Source: Rathayibacter sp. VKM Ac-2856
GTDB taxonomy: Bacteria; Actinomycetota; Actinomycetes; Actinomycetales; Microbacteriaceae
Length of the DNA stretch: 64,000 bases
Assembly: GCF_013205055.1 (NCBI RefSeq)
Contig: NZ_JABMLF010000006.1
Location: 62,001 to 126,000 of the forward strand
Reading direction: 5' to 3'
The notes beneath the pieces were generated by a model. That model was not told where the DNA came from and did no database searches. It was given only the letters and a program-made list of their open reading frames with translations. Made by a program: the position numbers and the translations under genes. This document shows, piece after piece, positions 54,274 to 64,000 of the stretch. The stretch's first letter is position 1, and every line of letters begins with the position of its first letter.

Positions 54274-55836
54274 TTGCACGACACTCGCCCGCAGACCTCC
54301 CTCCGGCCCGAGCATCCGGCGCCCCGCTCGCTCTCGCAGCTGGTCGCCGAGTTCGCGCTCGGACCCGTCCGCGGCGTCGAGGGTGTCGAGGTCAGCGGGG
54401 TCACCCTCGACTCGCGCTGCGTCGAGCCGGGCGACCTCTACGTCGGCGTCGCCGGCCGGCGGGCGCACGGCGCTTCCTTCGCGGCCGACGCCGCCTCGTC
54501 CGGCGCCGTCGCGGTGCTCACCGATCCCGAGGGCGCCGATCTCGCGGCCGCCGGCGGGCTGCCCGTGCTGGTCACCCCCGACCCCCGCGCCGCTCTCGGC
54601 GACGTCGCCGCGTGGATCCACCGCACCCGCGAGGACGCCCCGACGCTGTTCGGCGTGACCGGGACCAACGGCAAGACGAGCGTGGTCTACCTCCTCGACG
54701 CCCTGCTGCGCCGTCTCGGCGTCGTCTCCGGACTGAGCTCCACCGCCGAGCGCCGCATCGGCGACCTCGCGGTCGTGAGCGCGCTGACCACTCCCGAGGC
54801 GAGCGAGCTGCACGCCCTGCTGGCGCGGATGCGCGAGGCGGCGGTGCGCGCGGTCTCGATCGAGGTGTCCGCGCAGGCGCTCACCCGCCACCGGATCGAC
54901 GGCATCGTCTTCGACGTCGTCGGGTTCACCAATCTCACGCACGACCACCTCGACGACTACACCGACATGGAGCACTACTTCGAGGCGAAGGCCGACCTGT
55001 TCGGACCGGACCGCGCGCGCCGCGGCGTCGTGACGGTGGACAGCAGCTGGGGCCGGGAGCTCGTCGAGCGCAGCCGCATCCCGGTGACGACCCTCGCCAG
55101 CTCGCCCGTCGTCGGCGTCGCGCCGACGACCCCCGCGGACTGGTCGATGACCGTGGTCGAGGGCACCGCCGACGGGACGACCTTCCGCCTGGACGGACCG
55201 GAGAACCGCTCGGTCGTCGTCGGCATCCCGCTGATCGGCTGGTACATGGCGGCGAACGCGGCGCTGGCGATCGTGATGCTCGTCGAGTCGGGCTTCGACC
55301 TCGAGGCCATCGCGCACGCTCTCGAGGAGGGCGCGCTCGACGTCTACATCCCCGGTCGCGCCGAGCGCGTCTCGGGTGATCGCGGCCCGCGCTTCTACGT
55401 CGACTACGGCCACACCCCGGACGCGTTCTCGAACGCCCTCGAGGCGCTGCGCGCGCTCACGCCGGGTCGGCTGATCATGGTCTTCGGCGCCGACGGCGAC
55501 CGCGACCCCACGAAGCGCGCGGACATGGGGCGCATCGCCGCCGAGCTGTCCGACGTCGTGATCGTGACCGACTTCCACCCGCGCTGGGAGGACCCGGCGG
55601 CGATCCGCGCCGTCCTCGTCGGCGCGGCGACCGAGGCCGTGCCGGGCCGGGAGATCCACGAGATCCCCGATCCGCGGGCCGCCGTGCGGGCGGCCGTCGC
55701 CCTCGCGGACGAGGGCGATGCGATCCTCTACGCCGGACCCGGCCACGAGGACTATCAGGAGATTGCAGGAGTGCACATGCCGTATTCGGCCAGAGACGAC
55801 GTCCGGCAGGCTCTGCGCGAGGCGGGCTGGCTGTAG
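54274..55836 (+). CDS. murE: UDP-MurNAc-tripeptide synthetase MurE, altered specificity motif
   Basis: The 520-residue ligase has the P-loop [46 protein letters not shown], and the C-terminal VDYGHTPDAFSNALEAL and VFGADGDRD. It adds the third residue (a diamino acid) to UDP-MurNAc-Ala-Glu. At the site that reads DNPR in meso-DAP enzymes, this protein has FHPR (residues 434-437, TDFHPRWEDP). That suggests a different diamino acid. Start TTG 54274 has GAGAGAAAGAG upstream; GTG 54145, which overlaps the ftsI stop, would add a Pro/Arg-rich leader. Confidence 0.94.
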   Translation: MHDTRPQTSLRPEHPAPRSLSQLVAEFALGPVRGVEGVEVSGVTLDSRCVEPGDLYVGVAGRRAHGASFAADAASSGAVAVLTDPEGADLAAAGGLPVLVTPDPRAALGDVAAWIHRTREDAPTLFGVTGTNGKTSVVYLLDALLRRLGVVSGLSSTAERRIGDLAVVSALTTPEASELHALLARMREAAVRAVSIEVSAQALTRHRIDGIVFDVVGFTNLTHDHLDDYTDMEHYFEAKADLFGPDRARRGVVTVDSSWGRELVERSRIPVTTLASSPVVGVAPTTPADWSMTVVEGTADGTTFRLDGPENRSVVVGIPLIGWYMAANAALAIVMLVESGFDLEAIAHALEEGALDVYIPGRAERVSGDRGPRFYVDYGHTPDAFSNALEALRALTPGRLIMVFGADGDRDPTKRADMGRIAAELSDVVIVTDFHPRWEDPAAIRAVLVGAATEAVPGREIHEIPDPRAAVRAAVALADEGDAILYAGPGHEDYQEIAGVHMPYSARDDVRQALREAGWL

Positions 55837-57261
55837 ATGATCGCCCTCACCCTCACCGAGATCGCCGAGGCCGTTTCCGGGCGCCTCCACCTCGCCGGCT
55901 CGTCCGCGAACGCCTCGACCGTCGTCGACGGCGCGACCGAGACCGACTCGCGCGAGATCGCGCCCGGCGGGATCTTCGTCGCCAAGCGCGGCGAGCACAC
56001 CGACGGGCACCTCTTCGCGCCCGTCGCCGTCGAGCGCGGGGCCGCCCTCCTCATCGTGGAGCGCCCGCTCGACCTGGACGTGCCGCAGGTGCTCGTCGAC
56101 GACTCCGTCGAGGCGCTCGGCGCCCTCGCGACCGAGGTGGTCCGCCGCGTGCGCGCCCTCGGGAACCTCACCGTGCTCGGCGTCACCGGCTCGAACGGCA
56201 AGACGACCACGAAGAACATGCTCCGCACGATCCTCGAGCGCCGGGGCGAGACCGTTGCCCCGCGCGGGTCGTTCAACAACGAGGTCGGCGCGCCGATCAC
56301 GATGCTGCAGGTGTCCGAGTCGACCCGCTTCCTGGTGGCGGAGATGGGCGCGAGCGCGGTCGGCGAGATCCGCCGCCTCGTCCGGATGGCGAAGCCCGAC
56401 GTCGGGATCGTCCTCGCCGTCGGCCTCGCGCACGCCGGCGAGTTCGGCGGCATCGAGCGCACGCTCGAGGCCAAGACCGAGATGGTCGCCGACCTGACGG
56501 CGGACGACGTCGCGGTGCTGAACGCCGATGACGGCCGGGTCGCCTCGATGCAGGCCAGGACCGACGCCCGGGTGCTGTGGTTCGGCCACGGCGAGGAGGC
56601 TGACGTCCGCGCCGTCGACGTCGAGCCGACGGCCGAGGGCACCCGCTTCGTGATCGAGGTCCGGGCCGGCGAGGGTCGCGAGGCCGCCCGCGCGGAGCTC
56701 TTCCTCCGCGTCCTCGGCGAGCACCACGTGATGAACGCCCTGGCCGCGACCGCCGCGGCGCTGTCGGTCGGCGTCCCGCTCGACGCGATCATCGAGGCCC
56801 TCGGCACCGTCACGCTCGCGGAGCGCTGGCGCATGCAGGTGCTCGGCGGGCCCGACGTCACGATCGTCAACGACGCCTACAACGCGAGCCCCGACTCCAC
56901 CGCGGCAGCGCTGCGGACCCTCGCTCAGATCAGGAAGCCGGAGGGCCGCACCGTCGCCGTCCTCGGCGAGATGAGCGAGCTGGGGGAGTGGGCCGACGAG
57001 GAGCACGACCGCGTGGGCCTGCTCGCCGTCCGGCTCAACATCGCCCAGATCGTCGTGGTCGGAGCGCGAGCGCGCCGGATCCACGTCGCCGCCGAGCGCG
57101 AGGGCTCGTGGAGCGGCGAGTCCGTCTTCGTCGAGACCGCCGACGAGGCCTACGAGGTCCTCGAGGGCTATCTGAGGAGCGGCGACACCGTCCTGGTGAA
57201 GTCGTCCAACTCCGCCGGGCTGCGATTCCTCGGCGACCGACTGGGAGAGCGCCACCGATGA
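55837..57261 (+). CDS. murF: UDP-MurNAc-tripeptide:D-Ala-D-Ala ligase MurF
   Basis: The 474-residue ligase has the N-terminal [28 protein letters not shown], the P-loop [32 protein letters not shown], and [15 protein letters not shown] in the C-terminal domain. It adds D-Ala-D-Ala to the muramyl tripeptide. Its ATG follows the murE TAG without a gap, and its stop overlaps the mraY ATG. Confidence 0.96.
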   Translation: MIALTLTEIAEAVSGRLHLAGSSANASTVVDGATETDSREIAPGGIFVAKRGEHTDGHLFAPVAVERGAALLIVERPLDLDVPQVLVDDSVEALGALATEVVRRVRALGNLTVLGVTGSNGKTTTKNMLRTILERRGETVAPRGSFNNEVGAPITMLQVSESTRFLVAEMGASAVGEIRRLVRMAKPDVGIVLAVGLAHAGEFGGIERTLEAKTEMVADLTADDVAVLNADDGRVASMQARTDARVLWFGHGEEADVRAVDVEPTAEGTRFVIEVRAGEGREAARAELFLRVLGEHHVMNALAATAAALSVGVPLDAIIEALGTVTLAERWRMQVLGGPDVTIVNDAYNASPDSTAAALRTLAQIRKPEGRTVAVLGEMSELGEWADEEHDRVGLLAVRLNIAQIVVVGARARRIHVAAEREGSWSGESVFVETADEAYEVLEGYLRSGDTVLVKSSNSAGLRFLGDRLGERHR

Positions 57262-58352
57262 GAGCACTCCTTCTGGCCGGAGCCTTCTCCGGCGCGTTCA
57301 CACTGCTGCTGACGCCGCTGTTCATCCGGCTGTTCCACCGTCTGCAGTGGGGCCAGTTCATCCGCGAGGACGGGCCGAAGTCGCACCACGTCAAGCACGG
57401 CACGGCGACGATGGGCGGCATCGTCATCATCATCGCCACCGTGGCGGGCTACTTCCTCGGCATGCTCTTCGGCAACCGGGCGCTGGCGCCGTCGGCGCTC
57501 CTGGTGCTGTTCATGATGGTGGGGCTCGGCTTCGTCGGCTTCATCGACGACTTCCTGAAGACCCGCAACCAGCGCAGCCTCGGCCTCGGGGGTTGGGCGA
57601 AGATCGCCGGGCAGATCATCGTCGCGGCGGCCTTCGCGGTCATCGCGATCATGGTCCGCGACTCCAACGGCCTGACGCCGGCGTCGACGTCGATCTCGTT
57701 CATCCGCGATCTGCCGTTCGACTTCGCGACCCTCGGCTGGATCGGCATCGGGCTGTTCGTCCTCTGGATCTGCGTCATCGTCACCAGCACGTCGAACGGC
57801 GTGAACGTGGCGGACGGCCTCGACGGCCTCGCGACCGGCTCCTCGATCCTCGCGATCGGCTCCTACGTCATCATCGGCTTCTGGCAGTCGAACCAGTGGT
57901 GCTTCGACGCGCAGCTGAACCCCGAGGTGGCCGACAAGTGCTACCAGGTCAGCGATCCGTTCGACCTCGCGATCATCGCGGCGGCGATCTCGGGCGCACT
58001 CGTGGGCTTCCTCTGGTGGAACACCTCGCCGGCGCAGATCTTCATGGGCGACACCGGCTCGCTCGGCCTCGGCGGCGCGCTCGCGGCCCTCGCGATCCTC
58101 ACCCGCACCGAGCTGCTCGTCATCCTGATCGGCGGCCTGTTCGTCATCGTCACCGGCTCGGTGATCGTGCAGCGGATCTACTTCAAGCTCACCCGGGGCA
58201 AGCGCATCTTCCTGATGAGCCCCCTCCATCACCACTTCGAGCTCAAGGGCTGGGCCGAGATCACGGTGGTGGTCCGCTTCTGGATCATCGCCGGCATCTT
58301 CGTCGCGGCCGGCGTCGGGCTCTTCTACCTCGAATGGCTCTCCCTGGCATGA
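57258..58352 (+). CDS. mraY: Phospho-MurNAc-pentapeptide translocase MraY
   Basis: The 364-residue integral membrane enzyme has about ten helices. Family motifs are [18 protein letters not shown] near 35-52, [11 protein letters not shown] (Asp pair), [31 protein letters not shown] and [13 protein letters not shown] (His triad). It transfers phospho-MurNAc-pentapeptide to undecaprenyl phosphate, making lipid I. Confidence 0.97.
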   Translation: MRALLLAGAFSGAFTLLLTPLFIRLFHRLQWGQFIREDGPKSHHVKHGTATMGGIVIIIATVAGYFLGMLFGNRALAPSALLVLFMMVGLGFVGFIDDFLKTRNQRSLGLGGWAKIAGQIIVAAAFAVIAIMVRDSNGLTPASTSISFIRDLPFDFATLGWIGIGLFVLWICVIVTSTSNGVNVADGLDGLATGSSILAIGSYVIIGFWQSNQWCFDAQLNPEVADKCYQVSDPFDLAIIAAAISGALVGFLWWNTSPAQIFMGDTGSLGLGGALAALAILTRTELLVILIGGLFVIVTGSVIVQRIYFKLTRGKRIFLMSPLHHHFELKGWAEITVVVRFWIIAGIFVAAGVGLFYLEWLSLA

Positions 58353-59893
58353 CCGATCCCGCCTCGTCCGCCCGCCCCGAGTCGCTGACCAGCTGGCACG
58401 CCGACTGGCGCGGTCTCCGCGTCGCCGTGCTCGGTCTCGGCGTCACCGGCTTCTCCGTCGCCGACACGCTGACCGAGCTGGGCGCCGAGGTGCTCGTGCT
58501 GGCCGACCGCGCCGACGAGGAGCGGGAGCGCCTGCTCGAGGTGATCGGCGCGCGCCTGCACCGCGCCGACTCGCTCGACAGCGTGCCGGAGGAGCTCGCC
58601 GCGTTCGCGCCCGAGCTCGTCGTGGTGTCGCCCGGCTTCCGCCCGACGCACCCGATCGTCCGCTGGGCGGGGGACTCGGGCATCACCCTCTGGGGCGACG
58701 TGGAGCTCGCCTGGCGCGTGCGCGACAAGGTCGTCCGGGCCGACGGGACTCCGGCCGACTGGGTGCTGGTCACCGGCACCAACGGCAAGACGACGACGGT
58801 GCAGCTCACCGCGACGATGCTCGTGGCGGGTGGGCTCCGAGCCGCGCCGTGCGGCAACATCGGCGTGCCGGTGCTCGACGCCGTCCGCGATCCCCAGGGC
58901 TTCGACGTCCTGGTGGTCGAGCTCTCGAGCTACCAGCTGCACTACCTCGGCCGGATCGAGCCGCTCGCCAGCACCTGCCTCAACCTCGCCGACGACCACC
59001 TCGACTGGCACGGCACGGCCGCGGCCTACCGCGACGCGAAGGCGAAGGTCTACGCGAACACCCGGGTGGCCTGCGTCTACAACCGCGCCGACGCCGTCAC
59101 CGAGCAGATGGTCCTCGACGCCGAGGTGATCGAGGGCGCCCGCGCGATCGGCTTCGGCCTCGGGGTGCCCGGGCCGAGCGACTTCGGCATCGTGGACGGG
59201 ATCCTCTGCGATCGCGCCTTCCTCGAGGACCGCGCGACCAGCGCCATCGAGATCGCCACCGTCGACGAGCTCGCCGCCCGCGGGCTCGCGGCCCCGCACA
59301 TCGTGCAGAACGTGCTCGCGGCCGCGGCGCTCTCGCGGGCCTGCGGGATCGAGCCCGGCGCCGTCCGCCGCGCGCTCGCGACCTTCGAGCTCGACGCGCA
59401 CCGCATCCAGGTGGTCGCGGAGAGCTCCGGAGTGGTCTGGGTCGACGACTCCAAGGCGACCAATCCGCACGCCGCGGACGCCTCGCTCCGGGCCTACCCG
59501 TCCGTGGTCTGGCTCGTCGGCGGGCTGCTGAAGGGCGTCGACATCGACGCGCTGGTCGCCGCCCACGTCGAGCGCCTCCGGGGCGCCGTGGTGATCGGCA
59601 CGGACCGCGCGGACGTCCTCGAGGCATTCCGGCGACACGCGCCCGCCCTCCCCGTGACCGAGGTGGTCCCGGATGACACTGGGGCGGTGATGCAGGCGGC
59701 CGTCGAGGCCGCCGCGGTGCTCGCCCGCACGGGCGACGTCGTCCTGCTCGCACCTGCCGCGGCGTCGATGGACCAGTTCCGCGACTACGCGGAGCGGGGC
59801 CGCTTCTTCGCGGCCGCCGTGGCGACGTATCTGGGAGGGGGAGCCGATGACCGCTCCGACGACGAACCGCACCCCGGGCCGCTCGCGCATTGA
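58349..59893 (+). CDS. murD: UDP-MurNAc-alanine:D-glutamate ligase MurD
   Basis: The 514-residue ligase has [41 protein letters not shown] (P-loop), [36 protein letters not shown] and [16 protein letters not shown]. It adds D-Glu to UDP-MurNAc-Ala. The last 15 codons overlap the start of ftsW by 47 bp, the longest overlap in the cluster. Confidence 0.96.
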   Translation: MTDPASSARPESLTSWHADWRGLRVAVLGLGVTGFSVADTLTELGAEVLVLADRADEERERLLEVIGARLHRADSLDSVPEELAAFAPELVVVSPGFRPTHPIVRWAGDSGITLWGDVELAWRVRDKVVRADGTPADWVLVTGTNGKTTTVQLTATMLVAGGLRAAPCGNIGVPVLDAVRDPQGFDVLVVELSSYQLHYLGRIEPLASTCLNLADDHLDWHGTAAAYRDAKAKVYANTRVACVYNRADAVTEQMVLDAEVIEGARAIGFGLGVPGPSDFGIVDGILCDRAFLEDRATSAIEIATVDELAARGLAAPHIVQNVLAAAALSRACGIEPGAVRRALATFELDAHRIQVVAESSGVVWVDDSKATNPHAADASLRAYPSVVWLVGGLLKGVDIDALVAAHVERLRGAVVIGTDRADVLEAFRRHAPALPVTEVVPDDTGAVMQAAVEAAAVLARTGDVVLLAPAAASMDQFRDYAERGRFFAAAVATYLGGGADDRSDDEPHPGPLAH

Positions 59894-61115
59894 CGCGACC
59901 GCGGGCGACCAGGGCCGGGAGCACGGTCGCCTGCGCACCGCGCGGATCGTGCTCGCCCGGGTCCTCGCCTCGGGCTCGCCCAACTTCTTCCTGCTCTTCG
60001 GCACCACGCTGTTCCTCGTGCTCTTCGGGCTGACGATGGTGCTCTCCTCCTCGTCCGTCACCTCCTACGTCAGCAGCGACGACTCCTTCGGCGGCTTCTT
60101 CCGCCAGGGCGGGTTCGCCCTGCTCGGCGTGCCGATGATGCTCGTGGTCTCGCGGCTCCCGGTCCGCTTCTGGAAGAAGGCGACGCCGCTCCTGCTCGGC
60201 TTCGGCTGCTTCCTCCAGCTCCTCGTCCTCTTCTCGCCGCTCGGCTGGTCGGTCGGCGGCAACACGAACTGGCTGCGGATCGGCGGCTTCACGATGCAGC
60301 CGTCCGAGGTGATCAAGCTCGCGCTCGCGCTCTGGCTCGGCCTCCTGCTCGCCCGGCGCTACCGCGACCCGAAGGACTGGAAGGACGCGCTGCTGCCGGT
60401 GCTCATCGTCGCCGGCGGCTCGATCGGCCTGGTGCTCGGCGGCGGCGACCTCGGCACCGTGCTGATCCTCGCGGGCATCGTGCTCGCCGCGCTGTTCTAC
60501 GCGAACGTGCAGATGCGCGTGCTCGTCCCGATCGTGCTGGTGGGCGCCGTCGGCGCCGTGCTCTTCGCGGTCTCGAGCGAGAACCGCCTGACCCGGATCA
60601 TGTCCTTCCTCGGCGACTGCTCCGGCGCCGAGCAGTACGAGACGTCGTGCTGGCAGCCCGTGCACGGCACCTGGGCGATGGCCTCGGGCGGCATCTTCGG
60701 CGTCGGCCTCGGCAACTCCAAGGCCAAGTGGTCCTGGCTGCCCGCCGCCGACAACGACTACATCTTCGCGATCATCGGCGAGGAGCTCGGCCTGATCGGC
60801 GCGATCGTGGTCCTCGCCCTCTTCGTCGTCCTCGCGATCGCGTTCTTCCGCATCATCCACGCCTCGACCGACCCGTTCGTCCGCATCACGACGGGCGCCG
60901 TCATGGTCTGGCTGATCGGCCAGGCGTTCGTCAACATCGGGGTGGTGCTCGGGGTGCTCCCGGTCCTCGGAGTGCCGCTCCCGCTGATCTCCTCCGGAGG
61001 CACCGCCCTGCTCAGCTCGCTCCTCGCCATCGGCGTCGTGCTCTCCTTCGCGCGCAACCAGACCTCCCCGAACGACGGCGTCTCGCGCGCCGCTCGGAAG
61101 GTCGCCGCCCGATGA
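59847..61115 (+). CDS. ftsW: Septal peptidoglycan polymerase FtsW
   Basis: The 422-residue SEDS protein has about ten membrane helices. Conserved parts are WLRIGGFTMQPSEVIKLALALWL, GGGDLGTVLILAGIV with the catalytic-type Asp, NSKAKWSWLPAADNDYIFAIIGEELGL and GVLPVLGVPLPLISSGGTALLSSL. It polymerises lipid II with FtsI at the septum. The ATG 59847 lies inside murD, with GGGAGGGGG upstream. Its stop overlaps murG (ATGA). Confidence 0.95.
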   Translation: MTAPTTNRTPGRSRIDATAGDQGREHGRLRTARIVLARVLASGSPNFFLLFGTTLFLVLFGLTMVLSSSSVTSYVSSDDSFGGFFRQGGFALLGVPMMLVVSRLPVRFWKKATPLLLGFGCFLQLLVLFSPLGWSVGGNTNWLRIGGFTMQPSEVIKLALALWLGLLLARRYRDPKDWKDALLPVLIVAGGSIGLVLGGGDLGTVLILAGIVLAALFYANVQMRVLVPIVLVGAVGAVLFAVSSENRLTRIMSFLGDCSGAEQYETSCWQPVHGTWAMASGGIFGVGLGNSKAKWSWLPAADNDYIFAIIGEELGLIGAIVVLALFVVLAIAFFRIIHASTDPFVRITTGAVMVWLIGQAFVNIGVVLGVLPVLGVPLPLISSGGTALLSSLLAIGVVLSFARNQTSPNDGVSRAARKVAAR

Positions 61116-62188
61116 CCCGCTACCTGCTCGCCGGCGGGGGCACCGCCGGCCACGTCAATCCGCTGCTCGCCACCGCGGACGAGATCCGCGCGCGGAACGC
61201 GGACGGCGAGGTCCTCGTCCTCGGCACCGCCGAGGGTCTCGAGGCCCGGCTGGTCCCGCTGCGCGGCTACGAGCTGTCGGTCATCCCGCGCCTGCCCTTC
61301 CCGCGCCGCCCGAACGCCGCCGCCCTGCGCTTCCCCTCCGCCTTCCGTTCCACCATCGACGGGATCGTCCGCACCCTCCGCGAGCGCCGGATCGACGCCG
61401 TCGTCGGCTTCGGCGGTTACGCGGCCGCCCCCGCCTACCTCGCGGCCCGACGCGCCGGCGTGCCGTTCGTCGTGCACGAGGCCAACGCCCGGCCCGGGCT
61501 GGCGAACCGGCTCGGCGCGCGGTTCACCCCGTACGTCGGGGTCGCCTTCGAGGGCACGCCGCTGCGGAACGCGCAGGTCGTCGGCATGCCGCTGCGCCGC
61601 GAGATCGCGCAGCTGGACCGCGCGGCCGTCCGCGGAGAGGCGATGACCGCGCTCGGCCTCGACCCCGCGCGCCCGACGCTGCTCGTCACCGGCGGATCGC
61701 TCGGGGCCCGGCGGATCAACGCGACCGTGCACGCGAGCGCCGCCGCCCTCGTCGCGACCGGCTTCCAGGTGCTGCACATCACCGGCGACCGCGCCGAGAT
61801 CGGCGACCCGGGCGTCGCCGGCTACCACCTCCTGGCCTACTGCGACCGGATGGACCTCGCCCTCGCCGCCGCGGACCTCGCCGTCTCGCGCGCCGGCGCG
61901 GCCACCGTGAGCGAGCTCAGCGCGCTCGGGCTGCCCGCGGTCTACGTCCCGTACCCGGTCGGCAACGGCGAGCAGCGCTTCAACGCGCGCGGCGTCGTCG
62001 ACGCGGGCGGCGCGGTCCTCGTCGAGGACGCGTCGTTCACCCCCTCCTGGGTCGCGAGCGACCTCGTTCCGCTGCTCGGCGACGCGCTGCGCCGGGAGGA
62101 GATGGGCCGCCGCGCCGCGTCGGTCGGGGTGCGCGACGGGTCCGGCCGCCTGGTCGACCTCATCGAGTCCGGCGTCCGCCTACACTGA
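61112..62188 (+). CDS. murG: UDP-GlcNAc:lipid I transferase MurG
   Basis: The 358-residue glycosyltransferase has YLLAGGGTAGHVNPLLATADEI, VGFGGYAAAPAYLAARRAGVPFVVHEANARPGLANRLG, LVTGGSLGARRIN, and SRAGAATVSELSALGLPAVYVPYP with NGEQRFNAR. It adds GlcNAc to lipid I, giving lipid II. Note that the usual full Gly-rich loop H-E-x-N-x-x-P-G is present as HEANARPG. The gene ends 60 bp before murC, the largest gap inside this part of the cluster. Confidence 0.97.
   Translation: MTRYLLAGGGTAGHVNPLLATADEIRARNADGEVLVLGTAEGLEARLVPLRGYELSVIPRLPFPRRPNAAALRFPSAFRSTIDGIVRTLRERRIDAVVGFGGYAAAPAYLAARRAGVPFVVHEANARPGLANRLGARFTPYVGVAFEGTPLRNAQVVGMPLRREIAQLDRAAVRGEAMTALGLDPARPTLLVTGGSLGARRINATVHASAAALVATGFQVLHITGDRAEIGDPGVAGYHLLAYCDRMDLALAAADLAVSRAGAATVSELSALGLPAVYVPYPVGNGEQRFNARGVVDAGGAVLVEDASFTPSWVASDLVPLLGDALRREEMGRRAASVGVRDGSGRLVDLIESGVRLH
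62181..62186 (+). promoter_or_regulatory. Possible -10 box (TACACT) before murC
   Basis: CTACACTGA overlaps the murG stop and lies 63 bp before the murC start, in the only sizeable gap after ftsW. A secondary promoter for murC and ftsQ is possible. Confidence 0.35.
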
Positions 62189-62248
62189 TCCTCTGCCCGG
62201 AGTGCGGCACCCCGCACCGCCGAGCCGACACCCGAAAGCGAGAGCCCC

Positions 62249-63661
62249 GTGATCAAGCCCGACCTCGGCATCACCGTCCCCGACGAGCTCGGCTCGGTCC
62301 ACTTCATCGGCATCGGCGGCTCGGGGATGAGCGGGATCGCGCGGCTCTTCCACCGCGCCGGTCACCGCGTCACGGGCTCCGACGTGCGCGAGTCGCACCC
62401 GATCGAGCAGCTGCGCGAGCTCGGCATCCCCGTCGCCATCGGGCACGACGCGGCCCACCTCGGCGACGCCGAGGCGGTCGTGGTCACCTCCGCCCTCTGG
62501 CCGGACAACCCCGAGTACGTGCTGGCGAAGGAGCGCGGGCTGCCCGTGCTGCACCGCTCGCAGGCGCTCGCCTGGCTCGTCCGCGGCAAGCGCCTCGTCG
62601 CCGTCGCCGGTGCGCACGGCAAGACCACCTCGACCGGCATGATCGTCACCGGTCTGCTCGGCCTCGACGCCGACCCCAGCTTCGTCAACGGCGGCATCAT
62701 CGAGGGCCTCGGCACCTCGTCCGCGGCGGGCTCCGGCGAGGTCTTCGTCGTCGAGGCCGACGAGTCCGACGGCAGCTTCCTGCTCTATGACACCGCGGTG
62801 TCGCTCGTCACGAACGTCGACCCGGACCACCTCGACCACTACGGCTCGCTCGAGGCGTTCGAGGAGGCGTTCGTCACCTTCACCTCCGGTGCGCGCGAGC
62901 TGGTGGTCATCTCCTCCGACGACCCCGGCGCCGTCAGCGTCACGCGACGGATCGACGGGCCGAAGGTGCTGACCTTCGGCGAGGCCGAGGGCTCCGACGT
63001 CCGCGTCGTCGACCTCGCGCTGGTCGGCCCAGTCGGCTTCACCGTCGAGTACGAGGGCCGCCGCTACACGACCCGCCTGCGCATCCCGGGCCGTCACAAC
63101 GCGATCAACGCCGCGGGCGCCTTCGCCGTGCTCGTCGGACTCGGCTTCGAGCCGGCGGCCTCCCTCGAGGCGATCTCGGCCTTCGGCGGCACCGAGCGCC
63201 GCTTCGAGCTGCACGGCGCGGTGCGCGGCGTGAGCGTCTACGACGACTACGCGCACCACCCGACCGAGGTCGCCGCGGCGCTCTCGGCCGCCAGGACCGT
63301 GGTCGGCACCGGCCGGATCATCGCGGTGCACCAGCCGCACCTCTACAGCCGGACCCGGCTGTTCGCGCGCGAGTTCGCCGAGGCGCTGGAGCAGCACGCC
63401 GACGAGACGATCGTGCTCGACGTCTACGGCGCCCGCGAGGACCCGGAGCCCGGGGTCACCGGCGCGCTGGTCAGCGAGAAGTTCGCCGACCCGTCCCGCG
63501 TCTCGTTCCTCGCCGACTGGCAGGCCGCCTCTCGGCGGACGGCCGAGATCGCGCGCGAGGGCGACTTCGTGATCACCCTCGGCTGCGGCGACGTCTACCG
63601 GATCATCCCGCAGCTGCTCGAGTCGCTCGGCGCGAGCGAGGGCGCGCCGGTCGCTCGATGA
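62249..63661 (+). CDS. murC: UDP-MurNAc:L-alanine ligase MurC
   Basis: The 470-residue ligase has [29 protein letters not shown] (UDP-MurNAc region), [19 protein letters not shown] (P-loop), [37 protein letters not shown] and [15 protein letters not shown]. It adds L-Ala (or Gly in some actinobacteria) to UDP-MurNAc. Start GTG 62249 has only a weak upstream AAGCGAGAG. Its TGA overlaps an ATG of a 13-residue frame. Confidence 0.97.
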   Translation: MIKPDLGITVPDELGSVHFIGIGGSGMSGIARLFHRAGHRVTGSDVRESHPIEQLRELGIPVAIGHDAAHLGDAEAVVVTSALWPDNPEYVLAKERGLPVLHRSQALAWLVRGKRLVAVAGAHGKTTSTGMIVTGLLGLDADPSFVNGGIIEGLGTSSAAGSGEVFVVEADESDGSFLLYDTAVSLVTNVDPDHLDHYGSLEAFEEAFVTFTSGARELVVISSDDPGAVSVTRRIDGPKVLTFGEAEGSDVRVVDLALVGPVGFTVEYEGRRYTTRLRIPGRHNAINAAGAFAVLVGLGFEPAASLEAISAFGGTERRFELHGAVRGVSVYDDYAHHPTEVAAALSAARTVVGTGRIIAVHQPHLYSRTRLFAREFAEALEQHADETIVLDVYGAREDPEPGVTGALVSEKFADPSRVSFLADWQAASRRTAEIAREGDFVITLGCGDVYRIIPQLLESLGASEGAPVAR

Positions 63662-63699
63662 CCCGCCGACGGCTCCGACGCTCCGGGCGGCGCGCGTGA
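63658..63699 (+). CDS. 13-residue ORF bridging murC and ftsQ
   Basis: ATG 63658 overlaps the murC stop (ATGA, 63658-63661). The frame reads [13 protein letters not shown] and ends at TGA 63697-63699, which overlaps the GTG of ftsQ (GTGA). Two successive 4-bp overlaps would let ribosomes pass from murC to ftsQ. The peptide, with seven Arg in thirteen, may have no function of its own. Confidence 0.45.
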   Translation: MTRRRLRRSGRRA

Positions 63700-64000
63700 A
63701 GCGCCCGGACGGCGTGCGGCCCCCGAGCGGAGCGCGCCCCGCGGCGCCGCGCCAGGACAGCGGCGAGCAGCCCACCGAGCCGATCGTGCTCACGCCCCGG
63801 TCGCTGCCGCGCGTGCCGCCCGCGCCCAGGAGCGCCGCGGGGAAGCTGCAGGCGGAGCGGCTGAAGGCCGAGAAGTCGGCCGCGGCGGAGAAGTTCGCAG
63901 CGGCGGAGAAGTCGGGTGACACGGAGTCCGCGAAGACTCAGGAGTCCGAGAGCACTCGGACGTCCGAGGGTCCCGTGAAGGCCCGGAAGGCGGAGAAGCC
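63696..64000 (+). CDS. ftsQ: Probable FtsQ N-terminal part (3' end outside window)
   Basis: GTG 63696 opens a frame of 101 codons that runs off the window. The visible part is Pro/Arg-rich (RPPSGARPAAPR) and then a Lys/Glu/Ala-rich stretch with KAEKSAAAEKFAAAEK-like repeats; no membrane helix is reached yet. The FtsQ call rests on position: ftsQ follows murC in actinobacterial dcw clusters and often has a long cytoplasmic N-terminus. The POTRA and beta domains would lie beyond 64000. Confidence 0.7.
   Translation, partial: MKRPDGVRPPSGARPAAPRQDSGEQPTEPIVLTPRSLPRVPPAPRSAAGKLQAERLKAEKSAAAEKFAAAEKSGDTESAKTQESESTRTSEGPVKARKAEK

Noticed and set aside
54208-57267. 1019-residue frame on the minus strand across murE-murF
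   Set aside because: Shadow of the real genes; in high-GC DNA the opposite strand often stays open. The translation is Arg/Asp/Gly/Val-rich without domains.

Overview
The window is chromosomal DNA from a very high-GC actinobacterium. Mycothione reductase, F420-type LLM oxidoreductases, a GarA-type FHA protein, an FtsR-type MerR regulator, a PASTA kinase of the PknL type beside an Rv2175c-type protein, frequent GTG/TTG starts and a complete actinobacterial-order mur/fts cluster all point to Actinomycetia. The overall gene set and the CATGCTGATCGAG-type intergenic repeats suggest Microbacteriaceae (Rathayibacter/Clavibacter-like). That genus-level placement is inference.

Layout. 1-4416: end of a rhodanese, a repeat-rich spacer, a flavin reductase, a DUF2256/DUF3253 protein, and a convergent pair of LigD-type polymerase and ATP-dependent ligase (DNA repair). 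4631-11377: an envelope block with a large membrane-anchored repeat protein, a DUF4397 surface protein carrying a possible sorting signal, a class F sortase, a LolA-like secreted protein and an ABC exporter pair. Many of these genes overlap by TGATG/GTGA. 11465-20715: small metabolic genes (HesB-like, YchJ-like, GNAT, NnrE), gluconate kinase with its GntR-type regulator, alanine dehydrogenase with its Lrp-type regulator, a Mug glycosylase, and two LLM oxidoreductases flanking an unusual J-domain protein. 21001-24492: a 1163-residue secreted protein with an HELYH zinc-protease motif, a hydrophobic middle and a C-terminal beta domain; this is the most unusual gene here. 24579-28248: S4 RNA-binding protein, aminotransferase IV, VanZ, a Nudix-NYN fusion and a thioredoxin. 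28328-32552: divergent ppc and zwf. 32567-35064: phosphatidyltransferase, garA, ftsR and a second MerR gene. 35388-39683: two divergent ParA-type ATPases, mycothione reductase and peptide deformylase. 40267-45436: acyl-CoA synthetase, ROK glucokinase, acyltransferase and class II DAHP synthase. 45910-49953: PknL-type kinase, Rv2175c homologue, polyprenyl synthase and DUF3040.

50136-64000 is the division and cell-wall (dcw) cluster: mraZ-rsmH-ftsL-ftsI-murE-murF-mraY-murD-ftsW-murG-murC-ftsQ, with ftsQ cut by the window edge. Most junctions from rsmH onward are 4-bp overlaps (ATGA), so the set is probably translated as a coupled unit. Its promoter carries GTGG motifs at exact 10-bp spacing, as expected for MraZ autoregulation.

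Six intergenic blocks carry about two dozen copies of an imperfect palindrome of about 42 bp, in both orientations. Its central hairpin stem changes sequence from copy to copy but stays paired. I found no tRNA, rRNA, CRISPR array, transposase or phage gene.
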